A stretch of 40,007 nucleotides of DNA from JBDTNQ01 sp039933635 (GTDB taxonomy: Bacteria; Acidobacteriota; Vicinamibacteria; Vicinamibacterales; SCN-69-37). Positions 33,858-40,007 of this stretch are shown here, one piece after another. Location: NCBI GenBank assembly GCA_039933635.1, contig JBDTNQ010000026.1:1-40007 (forward strand), given 5' to 3'. A program made the position numbers and the translations under genes. The notes under the pieces are model-generated. The model was not told the DNA's origin, did not search any database, and was given only the letters and a program-made list of their open reading frames with translations. The number at the start of each line of letters is the position of its first letter. Within the stretch, counting starts at the first letter, position 1.

Positions 33858-35000
33858 ATGGTCGCGGTGCTGCTCGCTCTGCTCACAATGGTTTCGACGC
33901 AGGCGTCACAGGGCGCCGACGCCACGGCCGTGCGCACAGCGGTCGTCCAACTCGGCTCCTTCGACTTCCCGACACGCACCAATGCCGCTCGCGTGGTCCG
34001 GCGCGCGCCGGCCGCGCTCACCGTGCCTATCCTGCAGAACGCGGTGCAGAACAGCACGGACGAGTACGTGCAGTTCCGGGCGCTGGTCCTGTTGACGTCG
34101 ATTGACGGCCAGGCCGCCGCTACGACCGCTGCGCAGGCGCTGTCGACCCGCAACGACCGCGTCCGGGCTGTCGCCTACCAGTGGTTCGAGCACCATCCAC
34201 AGCCCGACGTGCTGCCCAAGCTGCTCGCCGCCCTGTCGAGCGAGCAATCCGAGTTCACGCGGCCATCGCTGACGCGCGCCCTCGCCGCTTCCGGCGCCGA
34301 CCCCCGCGTCCGTGAGGCGCTCACGCCGCTCGTGACCCGCGGCGAAGACATCTACCGCGGTGCGGTCATCGAGGCCCTCGGCGACTACGAGGGCGGCTAC
34401 GCGCTGGCACCTATCACCGCCGTGGCCGAGCTCGACGGACCGTTACAGGACGATGCGATCACGGCCCTCGGGCGGATCGGGGATGCATCGAGCCGGGCGT
34501 TGCTGGCGCGGTTGCAGGAGCGCGTCGCGCGTGAAATGCAGCCGACGGTGTCCGCCGCGCTGTGCCTGCAGGGGATCGATTGCGACGCGCGGCTGGCCTA
34601 CCTCACGTCGACGCTGGACTTTGCGGCCAGCAACCCGGGCTACGAAGCCCTGCTGCGCGGCGCCGTCCACGGCCTCGCGGTGCTCGCCTCGTCCGGTAAC
34701 GAGAAAGCCATGGCCGCGCTGTTCGACATCGGCGTCCGCGTCAAGGAATCCGCGCGCGGTCCGATCGCCCTCGGCGTCGGCCTGGTCGCCTTGCGCCGCG
34801 CCGAGGTCGTGATGACGGTCCTGGCCGCGCGCCCGGACGCGGCGCCGGCGCTGGAGCTTCTGCGTGACGCCTTCGACATGCTCTCCGAGGACTTCGAGGA
34901 AGAGCGCTTCGCGTTCGAAGTCCGCAAGATGCTGGCGGCGCCCGCCGGCGACGCGAGACGACGTCTCGCCGAGCGCGTGCTGACGGAACTGGAGTACTGA
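33858..35000 (+). CDS. Secreted HEAT-repeat protein embedded in the purine operon
   Basis: The 380-residue product begins with a hydrophobic segment (VAVLLALLTMVS) that looks like a signal peptide or anchor, with a likely cut near STQASQ. The remainder is almost entirely alpha-helical, with repeats of about 30-35 residues of HEAT/Armadillo type, for example VQFRALVLLTSIDG, VRAVAYQWFEHH and DAITALGRIGDASSRALLARL. HEAT repeats normally bind proteins. It begins 9 bases after the purF stop and ends 3 bases before purM, so it is co-transcribed with purine genes, yet its location would be periplasmic. Its role is unknown. A single Cys pair (LCLQGIDC) may form a disulfide. Confidence 0.75.
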   Translation: MVAVLLALLTMVSTQASQGADATAVRTAVVQLGSFDFPTRTNAARVVRRAPAALTVPILQNAVQNSTDEYVQFRALVLLTSIDGQAAATTAAQALSTRNDRVRAVAYQWFEHHPQPDVLPKLLAALSSEQSEFTRPSLTRALAASGADPRVREALTPLVTRGEDIYRGAVIEALGDYEGGYALAPITAVAELDGPLQDDAITALGRIGDASSRALLARLQERVAREMQPTVSAALCLQGIDCDARLAYLTSTLDFAASNPGYEALLRGAVHGLAVLASSGNEKAMAALFDIGVRVKESARGPIALGVGLVALRRAEVVMTVLAARPDAAPALELLRDAFDMLSEDFEEERFAFEVRKMLAAPAGDARRRLAERVLTELEY

Positions 35001-35003
35001 CGA

Positions 35004-36005
35004 GTGGCTGGAGTGGACTATCGCCAATCAGGCGTCGATATCGACGCTGGAAATGACACGGTGCGACGCATCAAGTTGCTCGCGCGAAGCACCTACACGC
35101 CCGCTGTGCTGTCGGGGGTCGGATCATTTGGCGGCTTGTTCGCGCTCGGCGGCGCGGTGTCGGACCCGGTGCTCGTCGCGAGCGCGGACGGCGTCGGAAC
35201 GAAGCTCAAGGTTGCATTCATGGCCGGGATCCACGACACCATTGGCGTCGATCTCGTGAACCACTGCGTGAACGACATCCTCGTGCAGGGCGCGCGACCG
35301 TTGTTCTTCCTGGACTACCTCGCCACGGGCCGTCTGGCGCCCGAGGTGGCTGAGCAGATCGTGAGCGGCATCGCCCGGGCGTGTCGCGACAATCAGTGCG
35401 CCCTCCTCGGTGGCGAAACTGCAGAGATGCCGGGCTTCTACGCCCAGGGTGAATACGACGTCGCCGGCTTCATCGTGGGCCTCGTGTCACGCGCGAGGGT
35501 CATCGATGGCTCAGCCATCGTCGCGGGTGATCGCCTGATCGCCCTGACATCGTCAGGTCTCCATACGAACGGCTACTCGCTGGCCCGCAAGATTGCGTTC
35601 GACGTTCTGAGGCTGACCGTCGACAGCCAGGTCCCTGAGCTGGGGGAGTCGGTCGGGAGCGCCCTTCTTCGTCCGCATCGCACGTACCTGCCCGTCATCT
35701 CGCCACTGCTCGACCAGGGACTGATTAAGGGTATGGCGCACATCACGGGCGGAGGCATCACCGACAACCTGCCCCGCACGCTGCCGGACGGGCGGGGCTT
35801 CGTCCTCGACCGCGCCAGCTGGACCGTGCCCGCGCTCTTCCAGTGGCTAGGGCAGGCCGGAGGCGTGCCCGAGGCGGAGATGTTCCGTGCCTTCAACATG
35901 GGGGTTGGACTGGTTGTCGTGTGCGCGCCGGGCCAGGCTGACACGTTGCTGGCGGCGCTTGCGACCGCTGGAGAGGCCGCCTGGCACCTCGGCGAGGTTA
36001 CCTAG
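35004..36005 (+). CDS. purM: Phosphoribosylformylglycinamidine cyclo-ligase (AIR synthetase), C-terminus short
   Basis: PurM closes the imidazole ring to make AIR. Conserved parts are DYRQSGVDIDAGN, SFGGLF, LVASADGVGTKLKVA, DLVNHCVNDILVQGA, GGETAEMPGFY, HTNGYSLAR and HITGGGITDNLPRTLP. The GTG start follows the HEAT gene by 3 bases, with GGAG about 9 bases upstream. The protein is 333 residues and ends AAWHLGEVT. The E. coli enzyme (345 aa) has about ten more residues, including a last strand. The missing tail coincides with the border of the antisense RAYT-like gene, whose coding frame overlaps the last 159 bases. The active site lies upstream and looks intact. Confidence 0.95.
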   Translation: MAGVDYRQSGVDIDAGNDTVRRIKLLARSTYTPAVLSGVGSFGGLFALGGAVSDPVLVASADGVGTKLKVAFMAGIHDTIGVDLVNHCVNDILVQGARPLFFLDYLATGRLAPEVAEQIVSGIARACRDNQCALLGGETAEMPGFYAQGEYDVAGFIVGLVSRARVIDGSAIVAGDRLIALTSSGLHTNGYSLARKIAFDVLRLTVDSQVPELGESVGSALLRPHRTYLPVISPLLDQGLIKGMAHITGGGITDNLPRTLPDGRGFVLDRASWTVPALFQWLGQAGGVPEAEMFRAFNMGVGLVVVCAPGQADTLLAALATAGEAAWHLGEVT

Positions 36006-36524
36006 AAGCCTGTGGCGCACCAGCGGCTGCCGGCCCGCGTCGTTGAGGTAGTCGAGCCAGAGCCTCGAGACCAGGAACGGTGATGAGACGAGCGGCAGTC
36101 GATCCAGCATCAAGAACCGTTCCGCAGTGCTGCACCAGGGCCAATCCTGTGCGCGTGACACCAGACCCATTCCAAGCGCTTCACGTTCGACGTCGCGGCA
36201 TCGCGTGACGATCATCGGGGCGTCCCGCAACCGCTCCATGCCGACGTGCGCGTCGACGAAGTCGGCTCGCGCCGAACCGTTGGACTGGGTCCGCGCTACC
36301 CGCGCCACCAGCTCCAGCGTCGTCGTTGGGTCCGCCGCACCCACGACGAGATGCCAGCGGTTTGGCAGAATGGCGTAGGCCAGCAGTCGAACGGGGCGAT
36401 GGGCCAGTGCGGTGCGGAGCGTGGAGATGAAGGCGCGGTAATCGGCGGTGCGCGCGAAACGGTGAGTGGATCCTGATCGCTCGCTCGTCACGTGGAAGAA
36501 ACAGATGGGCTGTGTAGGCTGCAT
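35847..36524 (-). pseudogene. REP-associated tyrosine transposase-like (RAYT/Y1) gene, degenerate, overlapping purM
   Basis: The 225-residue product resembles RAYT (TnpA_REP) single-strand transposases. CFFHVTSERSG corresponds to the start, LLAYAILPNRWHLVV to the HUH motif, DVEREALGMGLVSRAQDWPW to the NP-RAGLV-EDWRWSS segment, and WLDYLND to the C-terminal WLEWVN. The catalytic HUH (His-hydrophobic-His) reads RWH at residues 56-58, so the first His is gone. The following segment that should carry the tyrosine and the GRFK region is shortened (LELVARVARTQSN). It is therefore probably inactive. The start is well supported: AGGAGGT (36530-36536) is 5 bases before the ATG. Residues after about 173 run antisense into purM, so the natural stop was lost. 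A domesticated non-catalytic role is possible. Confidence 0.7.
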
Positions 36525-36607
36525 GGGGACCTCCTGTGGGCGGTTTGACGCTCGCAAGAGGTATGCCGTCGCTGGCGCGAAGCCGACGACGAAGGAGAGT
36601 GTGAGCT

Positions 36608-37240
36608 GTGAGTGATGACCGGCTGCCACGTGTCGCGGTACTGATTTCCGGTCGCGGCTCGAATCTACAGGCGCTGATCGATGCTGTCGCGCGGGGCTCG
36701 TTGAAGGCAAGGCTGGCGCTGGTTGTTTCGAACAAGGCGAACGCCGCGGGCCTGGCACGCGCTCGCGAAGCCGGCGTCGAGACGATCGTGATCAGTCCGC
36801 ATGACTATCCGGAGCGTGCCGCGTTCGATCGAGCTCTCGTCGAGGCGCTGCAGCTACACCGTATCGAGCTCGTTTGCCTGGCGGGTTTCATGCGTCTGCT
36901 CGGTCGGGAGTTCTGCGAGGCGTTTCCGAACCGCGTGCTCAACATCCATCCGTCGTTACTGCCGGCGTTTCCCGGTGTGGACGCGCAGCGTCTGGCCCTG
37001 GAGCACGGTGTGAAGGTCAGCGGCGCAACCGTGCACTTCGTCACCCCGGAACTCGACGCTGGTCCCATCGTTCAGCAGGTGGCCGTCACGGTGCGCGAGG
37101 ATGACACTGTGTCGTCGCTGGCGGCGCGAATTCTCGACGTCGAGCACGTCATCTACCCGGCTGCGGTGCAGCGGATTCTGCACGAACCGTGGCGGATCGA
37201 GGGACGGCGCGTGTCGTTTGCGGCGCCCCGGACCTCGTGA
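36608..37240 (+). CDS. purN: Phosphoribosylglycinamide formyltransferase (GAR transformylase)
   Basis: PurN transfers a formyl group from 10-formyl-tetrahydrofolate to GAR. The 210-residue product has the phosphate-binding SGRGSNLQAL near the start, then the catalytic Asn 112 and His 114 in NIHPSLLPAFPG and Asp 150 in PELDAGPIVQQ, all intact. The GTG at 36608 is preceded by GGAGA about 10 bases upstream. The gene is divergent from the RAYT-like gene (83 bases between starts), which now separates it from purM, its usual neighbour. tyrS begins 17 bases downstream. Confidence 0.96.
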   Translation: MSDDRLPRVAVLISGRGSNLQALIDAVARGSLKARLALVVSNKANAAGLARAREAGVETIVISPHDYPERAAFDRALVEALQLHRIELVCLAGFMRLLGREFCEAFPNRVLNIHPSLLPAFPGVDAQRLALEHGVKVSGATVHFVTPELDAGPIVQQVAVTVREDDTVSSLAARILDVEHVIYPAAVQRILHEPWRIEGRRVSFAAPRTS

Positions 37241-37257
37241 AGTAAGCTCAGGGCGCC

Positions 37258-38481
37258 ATGCCCAACTCCATCGAGGAGCAGTTCGCCTATCTCACCAAAG
37301 GGTGTGTTGATGTGGTCCGCGCCACCGAGCTGCGAGCGAAGCTCGCGCGCGCGGAGCAGACGCGCCAGCCGCTGACGGTGAAGGTCGGATTCGATCCGAC
37401 GGCTCCGGACCTGCACCTGGGGCACACGGTTCTGCTCCGGAAGATGAAGCACTTTCAGGATTTGGGACACCGGGTGGTGTTTCTGATTGGGGACTTCACT
37501 GGTCTCATTGGAGACCCGACCGGCCGCTCGAAGACCCGGCCACCCTTGACGACGGACGAGATCGCGCGGAACGCGGAGACGTACAAGGCGCAGGTCTTCC
37601 GGATCCTCGATCCGGACAAGACGACGGTGGATTTCAATGCCCGGTGGCTGACGCCGCTCGGCGCCGAGGGGCTCGTGCGTTTGGCGGCGCGATACAACGT
37701 GGCGCAGATGCTTGAACGCCGTGATTTCAAGCAGCGATTCGAGGCTGGGAAACCGATCGCCGTGCACGAGTTCCTGTACCCGCTCGCCCAGGCATATGAC
37801 TCGGTGTTTCTGCGGGCGGACGTGGAGCTGGGGGGGACCGACCAGCTGTTCAATCTCAATGTGGGCCGGGACATCATGCCGGGCTACGGCCTCGAGGCGC
37901 AGGTCGTGATGACCACGCCGTTGCTGGAGGGCACCGATGGGGTCGAGAAGATGTCCAAGAGTCTGGGGAACTACATCGGGGTGACCGAGGCGCCGGCCGA
38001 CATGTTCGGGAAGCTCATGTCCATCAGCGATGAGTTGATGTGGCGGTACTACCTGCTGCTCACCGACGAGTCTGCGGAGGCGGTGGACCGGCTACGCGCT
38101 GCGGTGGCTGCGGGTGCGACCCATCCGAAGCAGGCGAAGGTGGACCTGGCGAAGCGGATTGTGGCGGATTTTCACTCGGCGCCGGATGCGATCGCAGCGG
38201 CGGAGCAGTTCGAGGCGCGCTTTACGCGTGGGGAGCTGGCCGCGGAGAGTCTGGCCGAGGTTGTGGTCACGATTCCCGACGCTGGGATGGGCTTGGCGAA
38301 GCTTGTCTCGGAGGCGGGCCTCGCGGTTTCCTCGAGTGAGGCGACGCGCAAGATTCAGCAGGGCGGCGTGAAGGTCGATCGAGCCCGTGTCACGGATGCG
38401 AAGACGCGGGTGCAGTCGGGCCAGCTCCCCTTGACGCTGGAGGTTGGACGGAGAGCCGTGCGCGTCGTTTCTGGCGGTTGA
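37258..38481 (+). CDS. tyrS: Tyrosyl-tRNA synthetase
   Basis: This class I synthetase charges tRNA-Tyr. The 407-residue product has the HIGH-equivalent HLGH in GFDPTAPDLHLGHTVLL, GDFTGLIGDPTGRS, the tyrosine-binding GGTDQLFNLNVGRD and the KMSKS loop (EKMSKSLGN). A C-terminal S4 RNA-binding domain spans about 340-405 (EATRKIQQGGVKVD). The sequence type is closer to TyrZ-like enzymes than to E. coli TyrS. The ATG is at 37258. The rRNA promoter P1 starts only 10 bases after the stop codon, and no terminator is visible between them. Confidence 0.96.
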   Translation: MPNSIEEQFAYLTKGCVDVVRATELRAKLARAEQTRQPLTVKVGFDPTAPDLHLGHTVLLRKMKHFQDLGHRVVFLIGDFTGLIGDPTGRSKTRPPLTTDEIARNAETYKAQVFRILDPDKTTVDFNARWLTPLGAEGLVRLAARYNVAQMLERRDFKQRFEAGKPIAVHEFLYPLAQAYDSVFLRADVELGGTDQLFNLNVGRDIMPGYGLEAQVVMTTPLLEGTDGVEKMSKSLGNYIGVTEAPADMFGKLMSISDELMWRYYLLLTDESAEAVDRLRAAVAAGATHPKQAKVDLAKRIVADFHSAPDAIAAAEQFEARFTRGELAAESLAEVVVTIPDAGMGLAKLVSEAGLAVSSSEATRKIQQGGVKVDRARVTDAKTRVQSGQLPLTLEVGRRAVRVVSGG

Positions 38482-38490
38482 TTCGGAGGG

Positions 38491-38519
38491 TTGACAGGAG
38501 CTGAGTACCCCCGTAGGAT
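38491..38519 (+). promoter_or_regulatory. rRNA operon promoter P1
   Basis: TTGACA (38491-38496), a 17-base spacer and TAGGAT (38514-38519) give a strong sigma-70-type match directly after tyrS. With P2 it forms the tandem promoter arrangement common for rRNA operons. Nothing coding is recognised between P1 and P2; a weak 5-bp stem with a T tract lies at 38637-38657. Confidence 0.65.
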
Positions 38520-38677
38520 TGACCTTCTGCGAGGGCGATACGGATTCGAGAGGGTCTGTGCTGTGCCTTGCTCTTCCAGCCTGGCCCTCGGGTAAGCCCA
38601 CAGGGTCGGCATGTCGCTCTGGTTCGTCGTCGTTCGTTGTCTTCGCGACAATTTTCTGGCGAATAGGAATTTTAGAG

Positions 38678-38707
38678 TTGACATCGACGGGTCTCCCGTC
38701 GTAAATT
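38678..38707 (+). promoter_or_regulatory. rRNA operon promoter P2 with dyad in the spacer
   Basis: TTGACA (38678-38683) and TAAATT (38702-38707) have an 18-base spacer. An AT-rich stretch upstream (about 38650-38677) could be an UP element. Inside the spacer, CGACGGG (38685-38691) and CCCGTCG (38695-38701) form a perfect 7-bp inverted repeat around TCT. A protein bound there would face polymerase between -35 and -10. Confidence 0.75.
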
Positions 38708-38998
38708 TGGAAGGTTCGCCTCTGGACGATTTTCATGCCAGGGTCGATGCCCGAAAGGGCAATCCGGTTCTTTGAAAACTAGATAGAACGTGCAAGCACA
38801 GCCCGTCGAGTATCAGCGCGGAGCGTGAGCGAGGCCGCAAGGTTTCGCTGACGAACTCCGCATACTTGAACGGCCCCGCTGCGACGCCGCAAGGCGCGCG
38901 AGCGGGGATGAATCCGAGAGCCAATTCAACAGGCGCTTGGGTTAAACAGTTGTGTCCCAAGCCCGTCCCGCAAGGGGTGGTCGAGGGATCAGCAAATT
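38708..38998 (+). promoter_or_regulatory. Structured 16S rRNA leader with boxA-like antitermination site
   Basis: GTTCTTTGAAAACT (38767-38780) is a boxA-like sequence. It is followed by two hairpins with GCAA tetraloops: GCGGAG/CTCCGC (38818-38823, 38856-38861) enclosing AGCGA/TCGCT, and CCCCGCT/AGCGGGG (38874-38880, 38901-38907). Then come a 7-bp stem GCTTGGG/CCCAAGC (38935-38941, 38956-38962) and a short CCC-GCAA-GGG hairpin (38967-38976). Part of this should pair with sequence beyond 16S for RNase III processing, which is outside the window. Confidence 0.6.

Positions 38999-40007
<1,009 letters not shown>

Noticed and set aside
38520..38677. Possible small RNA or peptide gene between rRNA promoters P1 and P2
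   Set aside because: A short open frame and weak folds are present, but no ribosome-binding site, RNA family signature or strong terminator was seen.

Overview
This is a high-G+C bacterial chromosomal segment, most likely from an acidobacterium of the Vicinamibacteria (16S subgroup 6) type. The taxonomic clues are the first gene, which carries the VWFA-related domain typical of Acidobacteria, and the partial 16S rRNA gene at the right end, which has a run of eight G in the 530-loop region that I associate with that group. This is from memory; no database search was possible. The region looks chromosomal and mostly housekeeping. I see no prophage, integron, CRISPR array, tRNA or intact insertion sequence.

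Layout. 1-2 kb: a secreted VWA-like protein. 2.0-5.4 kb (minus): a likely operon of a methylmalonyl-CoA mutase catalytic subunit and two Opp/Dpp-type ABC ATPases. 5.5-6.0 kb: a small unknown protein with a strong promoter, a long leader and a clear terminator. 6.0-8.1 kb (minus): gpmA and eno, two consecutive steps of lower glycolysis. 8.3-10.2 kb: a putative outer-membrane protein behind three palindromes. 10.4-14.75 kb: a membrane histidine kinase (PDZ-like, multi-TM, GAF, PAS) with an NtrC-family response regulator. 14.8-22.5 kb (minus): a glycan operon reading rpsU, STAS protein, UbiA-type prenyltransferase, a coiled-coil protein with charged tails, then four GT4 glycosyltransferases joined by 4-bp start/stop overlaps. 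The kinase/regulator pair converges on it and could control it, but this is inference.

22.6-37.2 kb holds most of the de novo purine pathway on the plus strand: purD, purE, (rlmN on minus), an M16 peptidase, purB, a single-chain purL, purF, a secreted HEAT-repeat protein, purM and purN. These cover PRPP amidotransferase, GAR synthetase, GAR transformylase, FGAM synthase, AIR synthetase, N5-CAIR mutase and adenylosuccinate lyase. purC, purH, purK and purA are not in the window. A degenerate REP-associated transposase-like gene sits between purM and purN on the opposite strand and overlaps the 3' end of purM. tyrS follows. The rRNA operon then begins with two promoters, a structured leader and the 5' two-thirds of 16S.

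I do not see a convincing new multi-gene system. The most interesting signals are small: the dead RAYT-like gene that appears to have trimmed purM, a dyad inside the spacer of the main rRNA promoter, a 15-codon open frame with a perfect ribosome-binding site overlapping the rlmN start, the mirrored glycosyltransferase quartet, and several palindromic intergenic elements.
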